Notes: generated from the sequence alone by a model not told the origin. A stretch of DNA of 64,000 bases from Mycolicibacterium novocastrense (GCF_001570485.1 NZ_BCTA01000011.1:1-64000); one strand, 5' to 3'; positions 27,896 to 37,257 are shown, counted from the stretch's first letter. Made by a program: numbers and translations.

Positions 27896-29176
27896 TCACA
27901 TGGCGGTGCGTTCGTCGTGGCCCATGGCTTCCGGCCGGGTATGGAACTCACGGACCATCGCCTGGATCGTGTAGGACGCCACCAACCGCCCGCCCTCCGT
28001 GAACACGTGGCCGTCACCTTGGACCAGTCCGCGTCCGGCCCAGAACGCGCGGTTGGTATACAGCAGCCAGTCGGTGACGTCCGCATCTTCGTGGAATGCG
28101 ATTGTGGCCTTCATGATCCCGGTGGACAAGGTGCGATGTGCAAGGGCCTCGCCAAACCCTCTGTGCGGCAACATGCCCGCGGCGATCGTCCAATGAGTAC
28201 TGGACTGAGCCAACAAGGCGGAATGAAGGTAGGACCGGTCGGGTGCGTCCCGGAACCGAACCCACGCGTTTATCTCCGGCGGTCCTACCCGATCGGGGTT
28301 CGAGTCGTACGCGCCGTCTACCACCCGGATCTCGCGACCGGGCATACCGAAACCTTCGAACGGCTCGGCGTCCGACGGCTTCGGGACGTCCGGCATCGCC
28401 ATCGCGTGACCGATGACATCGCTGGACCCCGAATCACAAAGCAGGATGGCGGCGCCGCGGAGGGTGTCGTGCTGCGTGGCACGAACTTCGGCGGTCGAGA
28501 ACGTGCGACCTTTACGCAGCAGGTCAACGGACAGCTCGACCGGCGCGGTGAAGGAAGCTGCCTTGAGGAAGACCATCGATGCTGATGTGACCCGTTGCTC
28601 GGGAAGGATTTTGGACACCGCGACGATGGCTTCGGCGAGCAGCTGTCCGCCTTCGACGACGTCGCGCTGCGTCGGGCCGTGCGCAGGGCCGACGAAGTGG
28701 TTGTCGCCGCGCGGTTCCACGTCGATGAGCCGCACCAGCTCGGCGGCATCACCCCACAGCGGGAATCTCGTAGACACCAAGGCCCCGTCGGGCCAGGGCT
28801 CCACGACGACGATGCGCAACCGGTCGTCGTAAAACGAGATGTGGTCGGCGATTCCCGCAACTTCGGGCAGCGGCGTCGGGTAGCTCCACGCGACGTTGTC
28901 GATCGATTGGCCAGCGGCCGACAGGCTCCAGTAGGAAGCGCGGCCCTTGAATGGACAAACGGTCGTGTGCGCGCTGGGCTCGAGCAGCTCCCAGCGCACG
29001 TCCGCCTTCGGGAAGTACAGCCGGTCGACGTGATCGCTTTCGGTGACCACAAGGCACTTTTCGCTCTCGGCGACGAGCAGGTTCCCGAGCCACACCCGCC
29101 CGGTGAAGGGACTGCGCTCGATGCCGATCCGGTAGTCGGGGTGCGCCGGCCAAGCCGACTCGACTTGTTCGGTCAT
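27896..29176 (-). CDS. DUF427 domain fused to acyl-CoA thioesterase II (TesB-like)
   Basis: 426 residues from ATG 29176, which overlaps the upstream SDR stop. Residues about 10-125 are a DUF427 domain (GRVWLGNLLVAES, LYFPKADVRWELLEPS, CPFKGRASYWS). From about 145 to the end is a double-hotdog thioesterase of the TesB type (GDNHFVGPAHGPTQRDVVEG, LLAQSSTHWTIAAGMLPHRG, VFTEGGRLVASYTIQAMVR). TesB enzymes hydrolyse acyl-CoAs to free acids. Fusion of the two domains suggests that DUF427 acts on the same acyl or aldehyde compound; this is inference. Confidence 0.82.
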   Translation of the reverse strand: MTEQVESAWPAHPDYRIGIERSPFTGRVWLGNLLVAESEKCLVVTESDHVDRLYFPKADVRWELLEPSAHTTVCPFKGRASYWSLSAAGQSIDNVAWSYPTPLPEVAGIADHISFYDDRLRIVVVEPWPDGALVSTRFPLWGDAAELVRLIDVEPRGDNHFVGPAHGPTQRDVVEGGQLLAEAIVAVSKILPEQRVTSASMVFLKAASFTAPVELSVDLLRKGRTFSTAEVRATQHDTLRGAAILLCDSGSSDVIGHAMAMPDVPKPSDAEPFEGFGMPGREIRVVDGAYDSNPDRVGPPEINAWVRFRDAPDRSYLHSALLAQSSTHWTIAAGMLPHRGFGEALAHRTLSTGIMKATIAFHEDADVTDWLLYTNRAFWAGRGLVQGDGHVFTEGGRLVASYTIQAMVREFHTRPEAMGHDERTAM

Positions 29177-29931
29177 GACCGCATCGGCCCCGTCGGTGAT
29201 TTGAGAACGAGGGACTCCAGGCCGACATCGGGATTGTCGATGGCGCTGGCGAAAGTGCCTGCGAGAACGTCTGCGACAGCATCGGGCGTCATTCGGCTCT
29301 CTTGGACGAGTCCGCGCGCGAGCCATTCGGTGAGCGCTGTGCCGAGCAGGTCGGGGTCGAACTGTGAGGTGAAGTCCGTCGGGACGGTGCCGCTGATCTC
29401 CACGCAGCTGAACCGGTATCCCGGCTTCTCCAGACGCCACGAGACCAGGCAGCGCTCCATCGCCGCCTTGCTCGAGGAGTAGGCGCCGAGTGCCGTGTGC
29501 GGATGGCGCACCGAATCCGACGACAGCGCAGCGACGATCGCCGTCGGGTCGAGTATCGGAAGGTGGGCTCGGATGAGTTCGTGTACGCCGATCACGTTGG
29601 TTTCAAACACATCTCGCCAGTCCTCTGCGCCGGTGTCGGAAAACATCTTCAGAGGTGCGTATCCCGACGAGATCAGCAGGATGTCGACTTTGCCCAGCGC
29701 CTCACCTGCCACCTCGGCGAGTCGTGCGCAATCGGCAGAGTTGCGCACGTCAACCGCCACCGTCACTCCACGGCCCGCCTCCGCAACCACCTCATCGAGC
29801 TTGTCGACGCGGCGCGCGGCGAGGACCACCTCGGCGCCGTCTTTGCCCGCCCGTACGGCGAAGGAGCGCCCGATGCCGGCGGATGCGCCCACCACGACCA
29901 CCCTCTTGCCGGCTAGCGACAGCTCACCCAT
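29173..29931 (-). CDS. Short-chain dehydrogenase/reductase
   Basis: 252 residues. NAD(P) motif VVVVGASAGIGRSFA at the N-terminus, LAARR suggesting NADP preference, the structural motif LLISSGYAP replacing the usual NNAG, and catalytic YSSSK in GAYSSSKAAMERC. Substrate unknown. It leads a two-gene unit with the DUF427-thioesterase gene (ATGA overlap) and starts 86 bp from the end of the TetR gene. Confidence 0.85.
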   Translation of the reverse strand: MGELSLAGKRVVVVGASAGIGRSFAVRAGKDGAEVVLAARRVDKLDEVVAEAGRGVTVAVDVRNSADCARLAEVAGEALGKVDILLISSGYAPLKMFSDTGAEDWRDVFETNVIGVHELIRAHLPILDPTAIVAALSSDSVRHPHTALGAYSSSKAAMERCLVSWRLEKPGYRFSCVEISGTVPTDFTSQFDPDLLGTALTEWLARGLVQESRMTPDAVADVLAGTFASAIDNPDVGLESLVLKSPTGPMRS

Positions 29932-30017
29932 GCCACCTCTGCTTTCATGCTCCCGAAGCCTACGGCCCGAAATAGAACATTATTACAGAGTATGTACTAC
30001 TGTTCGCGATTGAAGGA

Positions 30018-30629
30018 TCAGCGCAGGCCGTTGACGGCGAACTTCTCGACGTAACGACGCACAGTGGTGGGCTTGGACATGTCGAAGGTCTGAGCTTTGT
30101 TCACCGTCGAGAATGAGTAGATGATCCTGGCAAGCCATTCACTGGCGGCCTTGACGTCGATGTTCGCCCCGACCTCGCCACGCTCCTGGGCCTCCCGCAC
30201 GTAGGGTACGAGAAACTCGGTCGTGCGCCGTACAGCCGAATCGCCGTCTGCGATCATGTGCCGCATCAATTCGGCGTCGTCAGCCATCAGGCGGTTCCGC
30301 GTCCGATGATCGAGCAGGATTCTGGCGTGGGTTTCGGCCATGGCGCCAAGCTTCTCGGCCAGCGTGGACTTCTTCGCCATCGCTGCCGCGACTTCCTGGT
30401 AGAACTTCTGGGCGCCGTACTCGATGGCCGCCTCGATGAGAATCGTGCGGTCCTCGAAGTAGCGGTACACCGTGCCCCGCGACACGTTCGCAACCCGGGC
30501 GACATCCTGCACGCTTGTGCGTTGGATCCCCAGTTGCGAGAAGCACAAGTTCGCCGCTTCGAGGATCTGGTCTCGGCGGTCGGACTCCTGCTGCTCGTCG
30601 AGCTCGGCCGTGGCCCGCTCAGTCGCCAT
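30018..30629 (-). CDS. TetR family transcriptional regulator
   Basis: 203 residues. Helix-turn-helix at about 18-65: ILEAANLCFSQLGIQRTSVQ, RVANVSRGTVYRYFEDRTIL. A longer helical C-terminal ligand domain follows (HARILLDHRTRNRLMADDAE, PYVREAQERGEV). It is divergent from the SDR at 30824 and upstream of the SDR/thioesterase pair, so it probably controls one or both. The shared upstream region 30630-30823 contains ACATCACGTTCAATTGTTACAC, an AT-richer patch that may hold its site. Confidence 0.85.
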   Translation of the reverse strand: MATERATAELDEQQESDRRDQILEAANLCFSQLGIQRTSVQDVARVANVSRGTVYRYFEDRTILIEAAIEYGAQKFYQEVAAAMAKKSTLAEKLGAMAETHARILLDHRTRNRLMADDAELMRHMIADGDSAVRRTTEFLVPYVREAQERGEVGANIDVKAASEWLARIIYSFSTVNKAQTFDMSKPTTVRRYVEKFAVNGLR

Positions 30630-30823
30630 GTCGCTCCCTCGTCGCTGGGATCAAGCAGTTTTGAACCCTTCTATGCTACGTGACAGCTCGTGTTCAGGCG
30701 TTCCGGCGCACCGCCCCGGCGGCAGGCGGAGACGCTCGGCGGATACTGATCATAGTGACACATCACGTTCAATTGTTACACTCCGTGGGCGCGGGTGTCG
30801 CGAGATGACGAGGGAGGTTTGTC

Positions 30824-31633
30824 GTGGACCTCGGGTTGAGGGGCCGCAACTTCGTCATCGTCGGAGGAACGACCGGCATGGGGTTTGCCGCTGCCGAACA
30901 ACTTGCCCACGACGGTGCCAACGTGGCGCTACTGGCGCGCGACGGTGAGCGTGCCGTCGAGAAGGCGTCTCTGTTGTCCAGCCGACATGGCGTCCGTGCG
31001 GTGGGGATCAGCGTCGACGCCGCGGCCCCCGGCGACGGTGTTGCGCGCGCCGTCGATGAAGCCGCCGACAGGCTCGGCGATCTGCGGGGATTGGCAGTGA
31101 CAGCGGGCCCGATGAAGCAGCAGGGGCCGTTCCTCGAGCACACCGACGAATCGTGGGACTGGTACTACCAGATGATCTTGATGGCGACTGTGCGCTCCTG
31201 CCGCGCGATCATTCCGCACCTGCAACGCACCGGCGGTGGCACGGTGGTGACGACGGCCGCGTATTCGGTGCGCGCACCGAAAGTCCTGATACCGCCGTAC
31301 AACGCGCTCAAGGCCGCCGTCCTGACAATGTCGAAGATTCTCGCGAAAACGCATGGGCCCGATAACATCCGGGTGAACACCGTCTGTCCTGGATTGTTCG
31401 ACACCGAGGTGAACGACTTCATCCGCGCCCAGCGGGCAGCGGAGTACAACGTGCCGGAGGAAGACGCGATCTACACCCACCTGTCCAGCAATCCCGCCTG
31501 GAACATGCGGGTGGCACTCGACCGCGGAGGCAGCCCGAATGAGGCGGGGGAGTTGATCGCTTTCCTATTGAGCGATCGGGCGGCGTACATGACCGGCGCA
31601 GCGATCAACATCGATGGCGGGACCGACTTCTAG
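30824..31633 (+). CDS. Short-chain dehydrogenase/reductase
   Basis: 269 residues from GTG 30824 with GGGAGG upstream. Cofactor motif FVIVGGTTGMGFAAA, catalytic YNALK in PPYNALKAAVLTMS, and the C-terminal LLSDRAAYMTGAAINIDGG. The usual NNAG is replaced by VTAGP. Divergent from the TetR gene. Its stop codon shares a CTAG palindrome with the stop of the convergent acyl-CoA dehydrogenase gene. Confidence 0.85.
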   Translation: MDLGLRGRNFVIVGGTTGMGFAAAEQLAHDGANVALLARDGERAVEKASLLSSRHGVRAVGISVDAAAPGDGVARAVDEAADRLGDLRGLAVTAGPMKQQGPFLEHTDESWDWYYQMILMATVRSCRAIIPHLQRTGGGTVVTTAAYSVRAPKVLIPPYNALKAAVLTMSKILAKTHGPDNIRVNTVCPGLFDTEVNDFIRAQRAAEYNVPEEDAIYTHLSSNPAWNMRVALDRGGSPNEAGELIAFLLSDRAAYMTGAAINIDGGTDF

Positions 31634-32757
31634 ATCCCGACCCGGTCGGCGAGCAGGCCGCGATGGTAGGCGGGATCGCCCAGAAGATGCTCCGACGATT
31701 TCGCCCGCTTGAAGTACATGTGCGCGGGATGCTCCCAGGTGAAGCCGATTCCGCCGTGGATCTGAATGTTCGCCGCGGCCGCTTTGGTGTAGACGTCCGA
31801 GCAGTAGGCCTTGGCCAGCGAGGCGGCGGCGGGAAGTTCGTCCAGTCGCTGCGCTGCGGTGTGCACCGCGTATTGCGCCGCGCCTCGAGCGCACTCGATC
31901 TCGAGCATCAAATCGGCACACTTGTGCCGGACCGCCTGGAAAGACCCGATCGGCCTGCCGAATTGACGGCGCGTCTTCGCGTAGCCGACGGCGATTTCCA
32001 GGCACCGCTGTGCGCCCCCGACCTGTTCGGCCGCAAGACAGGCGGCCGCGATGTCGAGCGCGTGGGACAACGCAGGCCAGGCCTGCCCCTCAGTGCCGAT
32101 CAACTCGGCCGGGGTGTCGTCGAAGTCGATTCGGGCCTGGCGCCGCGTCGCGTCAAGCGTCGAGAGCATCCGGCGCGACAGTCCCTCGGTGTCGTCCACC
32201 GCGAACAGTGAGACACCGGCGTCCGTCCGGGCTACGACCAGCAGCAGGTCGGCAACGTGACCGTCCAAGACGAATGTCTTGCTGCCGTTGATGAACCACT
32301 GTGTTCCGCGGCGACGCGCGCTGGTGTGGATCGTCTCCGCACTCCACCGGCCAGACTGCTCGGTCAGCGCCAGCGCGGCGATGGTCTTGCCCGTCGCGAT
32401 GCGTGGAAGGTATCGAGACTGGGCGCCCTCGTCGTCGCAGCACATCAAGGCGCTGCCCGCCATCACGACGGAGCCGAAGAACGGGCCTGGCAACAGGGCA
32501 CGCCCCGACTCCTCGACGACCACGCCCAATTCGGCGTAGCCATAACCGCTTCCACCGAATTCCTCACCAATGGCCAACCCGTGGAGCCCGAGTTGGTCGG
32601 CCATCTGGCGCCACACCTCGCGGTCGTAGCCTTCGGGAGTCTCCATGACGCGGCGAACTTCGTGCTCGGGTGACTTCAGCTCGAAAAATGCGCGGGCCGT
32701 CCGGCGCAGCTCTTCCTGCTCGTCGGTCCCTGCGAAACCGTCGGTGATGCCGGACAA
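31630..32757 (-). CDS. Acyl-CoA dehydrogenase family protein, EGT-less subunit type
   Basis: 375 residues from TTG 32757, chosen because it follows the SnoaL-gene stop by one base and has AGGGAG upstream. Domain order is normal (EELRRTARAFFELKSP, GEEFGGSGYGYAELGVV, ALTEQSGRWSAE), but the C-terminus IQIHGGIGFTWEHPAHMYFK has no YEGT motif. Such subunits usually form a hetero-oligomer with a second dehydrogenase, as in steroid side-chain FadE pairs; the possible partner at 47411-48613 or 59075-60217 is only inferred. Last gene of the left operon. Confidence 0.82.
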   Translation of the reverse strand: MSGITDGFAGTDEQEELRRTARAFFELKSPEHEVRRVMETPEGYDREVWRQMADQLGLHGLAIGEEFGGSGYGYAELGVVVEESGRALLPGPFFGSVVMAGSALMCCDDEGAQSRYLPRIATGKTIAALALTEQSGRWSAETIHTSARRRGTQWFINGSKTFVLDGHVADLLLVVARTDAGVSLFAVDDTEGLSRRMLSTLDATRRQARIDFDDTPAELIGTEGQAWPALSHALDIAAACLAAEQVGGAQRCLEIAVGYAKTRRQFGRPIGSFQAVRHKCADLMLEIECARGAAQYAVHTAAQRLDELPAAASLAKAYCSDVYTKAAAANIQIHGGIGFTWEHPAHMYFKRAKSSEHLLGDPAYHRGLLADRVGI

Positions 32758-32758
32758 T

Positions 32759-33409
32759 TCAACGGCTCCCTGCTTCGCGTCCGGTCGGGTCGACACGAGG
32801 ATCGGGGCTGTCGCGGCGAAGGGCGCGCAGCCACGCGCCGACAGGTGCGGGCGCGCGAACCGGCGTACCGCGGCGACCGGGATCGGCGTCCCAGAAGTCC
32901 CGCCACGACGGGAACGCGTCGTGCAGGTTTCCGTCGTGCCGGGGCTGGCCCGGCCACCGCATCTTCTGCGCACCCACCGGTGGGTCGGTGATATCGGACT
33001 CGTACCAGAACAGGGGTGTGCGCCTGAGGAAGTACCAGTGACCTTCCCGGCGCTCGTAGCTGTCCAAATAAGCGAGCATCTCGATCACCCACACCGACTC
33101 CGTCTCGAGGTCGTTGCGGGAGTAGACGAGTCCGGAGGCGGTGAGGGTGTCATGGATGTCGATGACGTGTCCGAGCACCCCGTGCGCACTACCCAGCAGG
33201 TTGTGGCGGAGTTCGGTGTCATACCAGTCGCGCAAAGCGGCACGGCCGTGCAGTTTTCCGGGCACTTTCACGTCATCGACGAAGAGATTGACCAGCGCGT
33301 CGAGGTCCCGCATGTCCAAGGCGACCGCGTATTTCGCCGCGAGCTGGCGGATTTCATCGAGCGCTTCGAGGCGTTCGATTCGCGCCTCGAGATCGGTCAG
33401 GGACGTCAC
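32759..33409 (-). CDS. SnoaL-like (NTF2-fold) protein
   Basis: 216 residues. N-terminal LEARIERLEALDEIRQLAAK is typical of the SnoaL_4 family, then YAVALDMRDLDALVNLFVDD and GVLGHVIDIHDTLTASGLVY. The fold makes a small acidic pocket used by dehydratases, isomerases and hydroxylases, so the reaction cannot be named. The C-terminal 30 residues are Arg/Pro-rich and run up to the dehydrogenase start. ATG overlaps the ligase stop (ATGA). Confidence 0.75.
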   Translation of the reverse strand: MTSLTDLEARIERLEALDEIRQLAAKYAVALDMRDLDALVNLFVDDVKVPGKLHGRAALRDWYDTELRHNLLGSAHGVLGHVIDIHDTLTASGLVYSRNDLETESVWVIEMLAYLDSYERREGHWYFLRRTPLFWYESDITDPPVGAQKMRWPGQPRHDGNLHDAFPSWRDFWDADPGRRGTPVRAPAPVGAWLRALRRDSPDPRVDPTGREAGSR

Positions 33410-35055
33410 CAGAGTTCTCCGGCCGCTATCAACGCTGTCAAGCGCGCCTTGTCGATCTTGTTCGTGGTGGTGTAGGGGAGGAGGCTCGGATCGTCAAGGA
33501 TCACCCAGTTCTTCGGCACCTTGTATGCCGCAAGCCGTTTTCGACATTCGGTCGCCAGATCGGCCGCCGACGCCGTGTACCCCTCGTTGAGCACTACCGC
33601 GGCACCGACGATCGCGCCTTTGTCGGCGTCGGGAACTCCGATGACGTAGGCGATGCGCACCGCCTCGATTCGTCCCAGTGCGGCCTCGACCTCCATGGGC
33701 GCGACGTTGGTGCCCGAGGTCTTGATCATCTCGTCGAGGCGGCCCGCGAAATACAAGTGACCGTCGTCGTCACGGTAGCCGGCGTCCTTGGTGTGCAGCC
33801 AGCCGTCGCGGTCGACCACCTCGTGCCACTGCTTGCCCACCATTCCGCGCATCATCGCCGTACCACGCACACAGATTTCGCCGGTGACGCCGTTGGGTAC
33901 CTCGTTACCGGCATCGTCGACGATCTTGTGCTCAAAGCCCGGCGCGGCGACGCCCAGCGAGCCCCGTTTGGATTCGGGCAGTTGCTCGTGCGGCGGCCAC
34001 CAGGTGTGAGAACTGCAGGTCTCGGTCATCCCGAGTTGTGCCACGCGCAGCGACGGGTCCGGGGTGCGTCGTCCGGGTGCCAGCAGCACCTGTTGGTAGC
34101 CCTCACGCAGGGTGGACAAGTCGGTCGACGCGAAGTCGCGATGATTGCTAAGCGCCGGACCGATATGCGGGAATCCCGTTGTGTAGGTTGCCTTTTCACT
34201 TTCCAGAAGACGCAATACCATCCCCGCGTCGAACTTGTGCTCCGTGAGAATCGTGGCGCCCACCTGCATGGGGCCGAGAAATCCGAATACCAGTCCGGCG
34301 ACCCAGAAGAACACCATGGGCACGTAGATGCGGTCGCCGGCGTCCCAGTCGTGGGCGGTCGCGATGAATCGGGAATGGGTGATCGCCGTGCCGTGGGTGT
34401 GGATTATGCCCTTCGGATTCGACGTGCTGCCTGACGTGTAGATGACGAGCAGGTCGTCGGCGGCGCGCACCGTCGCCTCGCATGTTTCGCGGAAGCTCGG
34501 TGGGACGGGGTCGGGCCATCCGGCCGGCCAGCTGCGAGTTGTCTCACCGAGGGGAAAGACGTTGCGCAACTGGGGGAGTCGCTCGGTGCGCAGTTGTCCG
34601 TTGACCACCTGCCACTCGCCGGTAGCGGTCTCGATCCGGTCGAGCACGTCTCGTCCGAGCAGCGTCTCCACCGCGAGCAGGGTGTGGATGTCGGCGTCGC
34701 GTAGCACCCAGTGCAACTCGGCGTGCTGGAAGAAGGTGTTGATCGGTACCGCGACGGCCCCGATGCGGGTGATCGCCAGGAAAGCCGTGACGAAATCGGC
34801 GCCGTTGGGTGCCAGTACGCCGACGCGGACGCCCTTGGTGACGCCGCTGGCGAGCAGTCGGGCCGCCATGTCGGCCGAACGGGTCTGCGCCTCGGCGTAG
34901 GTGATCCGTTCCACGGCGCCGTCGGCGGTGGCGGTCACCACGAGATCGTTCGAGCCGTGGGCACCGACGACGGCGGACAGCATGGCCGGTAGGACCGCGT
35001 CGTAAGGGAGCGGTTCGTATCGGAACACCGGTGTCGTCAGTGGCATCGACGTCAT
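33406..35055 (-). CDS. Acyl-CoA synthetase (AMP-dependent ligase)
   Basis: 549 residues from ATG 35055 (ATGA overlap with the crotonase stop). Adenylate-forming motifs: A3 IYTSGSTSNPKGIIHTH, A5 QLGMTETCS, A7 YFAGRLDEMIKTSGTNVAPMEVE and the C-terminal catalytic Lys in PYTTTNKIDKARL. It would couple ATP hydrolysis to CoA activation of a carboxylic acid entering the left operon's pathway. Chain length or ring type cannot be read from the sequence. Confidence 0.88.
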   Translation of the reverse strand: MTSMPLTTPVFRYEPLPYDAVLPAMLSAVVGAHGSNDLVVTATADGAVERITYAEAQTRSADMAARLLASGVTKGVRVGVLAPNGADFVTAFLAITRIGAVAVPINTFFQHAELHWVLRDADIHTLLAVETLLGRDVLDRIETATGEWQVVNGQLRTERLPQLRNVFPLGETTRSWPAGWPDPVPPSFRETCEATVRAADDLLVIYTSGSTSNPKGIIHTHGTAITHSRFIATAHDWDAGDRIYVPMVFFWVAGLVFGFLGPMQVGATILTEHKFDAGMVLRLLESEKATYTTGFPHIGPALSNHRDFASTDLSTLREGYQQVLLAPGRRTPDPSLRVAQLGMTETCSSHTWWPPHEQLPESKRGSLGVAAPGFEHKIVDDAGNEVPNGVTGEICVRGTAMMRGMVGKQWHEVVDRDGWLHTKDAGYRDDDGHLYFAGRLDEMIKTSGTNVAPMEVEAALGRIEAVRIAYVIGVPDADKGAIVGAAVVLNEGYTASAADLATECRKRLAAYKVPKNWVILDDPSLLPYTTTNKIDKARLTALIAAGELW

Positions 35056-35819
35056 TCGACCACCCAGCGGGGTTCCCGCTTCTCGGCGAACGCGGCCATC
35101 CCCTCGTGATAGTCGGGGTGAGTCATCTGGTGCTGCAGGACGTAGCGGTAGGCCACGTCGTTGGCGGCGTGCAGGCCGACGTCCAGGCTGGCCCACATCG
35201 CCTTGACCGACGCCTGTACGGTCGCCGGCGACAGCTTGGCGATCGACAAGGCGATCTCGCGGGCACGTTCCTGGAGTCGCTGCGCCGGCACCACCTCGTT
35301 GATGAGGCCGATCTCATGCCCCCGCTGCGCGGTGATGCGGCCGTCTCTGCTCATCAGTCCCAGTTGCATCACCATCGACAAGGGCATGCGCCGCAGCAGC
35401 ACCGCCGGCTCGAGCGCGAACACGTTGCCGACCTGTAGATGGGTGTCGATCAGTTCGGCATGCTCGGCGGCGATGATGAGGTCGGCATCGGCGACCTGAT
35501 GCAACGCCCCACCGACCGCCATACCGTTGAGCGCGCAGATGACGGGCTTCCACACGTTGTGGTGCAGCCGGGATCCAGGGACCTTGTTGCGAATTCCGCC
35601 TTCGGCGGTGGCGCGGATGTCCTGTCCGGCGCAGAACGCCCGGTCGCCTGCGCCGGTGATGATCGCCACCCGGATGTCGGAGTCATCGCGTACCCGACCC
35701 CAAGCCCAACCGAGTTCCGTGCGTGCCAGATCGTCGGTGGCATTCAGCCGTTCGGGACGGTTGATGGTGATCGTCGCGACGTGGTCGCTGACGTCGAATA
35801 GAATCCTCTTCAGATCCAT
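35052..35819 (-). CDS. Enoyl-CoA hydratase/isomerase (crotonase fold)
   Basis: 255 residues from ATG 35819 with AGGGG nine bases upstream; the longer frame was discarded. Crotonase motifs: TITINRPERLNATDD, oxyanion region DRAFCAGQDIRAT and ALNGMAVGGALHQVADADLI. The position of the usual hydratase Glu pair is not clear by eye, so isomerase or hydrolase activity is possible. The gene between SDR and ligase in the left operon; an inverted repeat lies 35-55 bp upstream. Confidence 0.83.
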   Translation of the reverse strand: MDLKRILFDVSDHVATITINRPERLNATDDLARTELGWAWGRVRDDSDIRVAIITGAGDRAFCAGQDIRATAEGGIRNKVPGSRLHHNVWKPVICALNGMAVGGALHQVADADLIIAAEHAELIDTHLQVGNVFALEPAVLLRRMPLSMVMQLGLMSRDGRITAQRGHEIGLINEVVPAQRLQERAREIALSIAKLSPATVQASVKAMWASLDVGLHAANDVAYRYVLQHQMTHPDYHEGMAAFAEKREPRWVVE

Positions 35820-35852
35820 CGAATCCCCTGGGCTCGAACCGCATGCGGTGAT

Positions 35853-35875
35853 GAACAGACTATCAGTGCATGTTC
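35853..35875. promoter_or_regulatory. Inverted repeat upstream of the 35819 crotonase
   Basis: Arms GAACA and TGTTC separated by 13 bases lie in the 73-bp gap between the SDR stop and the crotonase start, suggesting an internal promoter with its own operator. The same 5-13-5 geometry is seen with GTACA/TGTAC at 49458-49480. Confidence 0.4.
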
Positions 35876-35892
35876 CATCGTTCTGTGAGTTA

Positions 35893-36642
35893 CTACGGCA
35901 TCCACTGACCACCCGAGACCGAGATGAGCTGGCCGGTGAGGTGTTTGGCCGCCGGTGAGCACAGAAACGCAACCGTGCGCGCGACGTCCTGCGGTTCGCC
36001 GAGACGTCCCATCAGTGTCGATCCGCGCATATCATCGAGCTCGTCGTCGGTCTTTCGCGACAGCAGCCACGGCGTTTCCGTGGTTCCCACCACCACCGTG
36101 TTCACCCTGACGCCGAACGGGCCCAACTGCACCGCCATCAGGCGGCTGAGACCCTCCACACCCGCTTTCGCGGCCGCGTAGGCCGGCGGGCCGGTCCGGA
36201 CGCCGTGCGCCGACACCGAGCTGACGTTGACGATCGTCCCGGACTTCTCCTGAACCATCTGGCGCGCGACCACCTGCCCCATCACGAACGCGCCCTTGAG
36301 GTTGACGGCGACGATGCGGTCCCAGTCCTCGTCGGTCTGGTCCAGGAAACTGCCGGGCAGAGTCATTCCGGCGTTGTTGACCAACGCCCGGACCGGTCCG
36401 TGAGCGGCGGCCAACTCGCCCATCGCCCGCTCTACCCCCTGCCGATCGGTGATCGACAGCAGCAGAGGGATTAGTCGGCCGTCCCGCGCGGCGTCTGAGG
36501 CTTGTGCGCGCGCGATCGCCTTTTCATTCACGTCGACGACGGCCGTGCGGTAGCCGGCGTCGAGCAACGTCTGCGCGATTGCTGCCCCGATGCCGCGCGC
36601 TCCTCCGGTGACCACCGCGACCGGTCGCGTCTCATCCGACAC
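35893..36642 (-). CDS. FabG-like short-chain dehydrogenase/reductase
   Basis: 249 residues with a complete classical SDR set: VVTGGARGIGAAIA, NNAGMT, Ser in VNVSSVSA, and YAAAKAGVEGLSRLMA. It ends in the usual HLTGQLISVSGGQ tail. Classical SDRs of this type oxidise 3-hydroxyacyl-CoA or alicyclic alcohols. Start overlaps the end of the TetR gene by 11 bp, so the two are coupled in the left operon. Confidence 0.87.
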   Translation of the reverse strand: MSDETRPVAVVTGGARGIGAAIAQTLLDAGYRTAVVDVNEKAIARAQASDAARDGRLIPLLLSITDRQGVERAMGELAAAHGPVRALVNNAGMTLPGSFLDQTDEDWDRIVAVNLKGAFVMGQVVARQMVQEKSGTIVNVSSVSAHGVRTGPPAYAAAKAGVEGLSRLMAVQLGPFGVRVNTVVVGTTETPWLLSRKTDDELDDMRGSTLMGRLGEPQDVARTVAFLCSPAAKHLTGQLISVSGGQWMP

Positions 36643-37255
36643 GACGGCCTCGAATGTTCTTGGAGTCCAGCTCGATTCGGTTGACGGTCGGTCGCACCAG
36701 GGCTACAGCCTCTGCCATCATCGCGACCAGATCGCCCACTCCGCCGCCAGACACCCAGAGGTCGATCGCGGCCCGGTTTGCGCCGTTGATCACCGTGGCC
36801 GCCAGACGCGGCCGCACATCGACCGTCGGATCGGCCTTCAGCCACCGCGCGACCTCTGACGTCATCTGGTCGATCCAGTCGTCGTTGATTCGCAGCATCG
36901 TGGCGCGCAGGGCAGGCAGGTCGCGGTACATTCTGGCCCGGGCCACGAAGATGTCCGGGTTTTCGGTGATGGCCGCGGCGACCGCTTCCGAGGCCTCGGC
37001 GAGTGCGTCACCCAGAGAACCCTTGTCCACGGCGCGAAATCGACGCGTGGCTTCCGCGAGGCGCTCGGCATACCCGTGAAAGAGGATGTCTTCCTTCGCG
37101 GCGAAATGGTGAAAGAACGTTCTCGGCGATACGGCTGCCAGCTCGGCGATCTGTTCGACAGTGGTCTGCTCATAACCGTTGGTGGTGAACAGTTCGATGG
37201 CGGCTGAGATGAGCGCATCGCGGTTTCGTCGGCCCCGGGCGCGGCGTTGGTCCAT
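36632..37255 (-). CDS. TetR family transcriptional regulator of the divergent operons
   Basis: 207 residues from ATG 37255 (ATG 37264 also in frame). Helix-turn-helix region: RDALISAAIELFTTNGYEQT, VEQIAELAAVSPRTFFHHFA, AKEDILFHGY. C-terminal domain of the AcrR/TetR_C type (NDDWIDQMTSEVARWL). Second gene of the left operon, so autoregulated; the strongest palindrome near it (38148-38176) lies in the divergent promoter that would control both this operon and the 10-gene right operon. The ligand is presumably a pathway acyl-CoA. Confidence 0.85.
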   Translation of the reverse strand: MDQRRARGRRNRDALISAAIELFTTNGYEQTTVEQIAELAAVSPRTFFHHFAAKEDILFHGYAERLAEATRRFRAVDKGSLGDALAEASEAVAAAITENPDIFVARARMYRDLPALRATMLRINDDWIDQMTSEVARWLKADPTVDVRPRLAATVINGANRAAIDLWVSGGGVGDLVAMMAEAVALVRPTVNRIELDSKNIRGRRVG

Positions 37256-37257
37256 GG

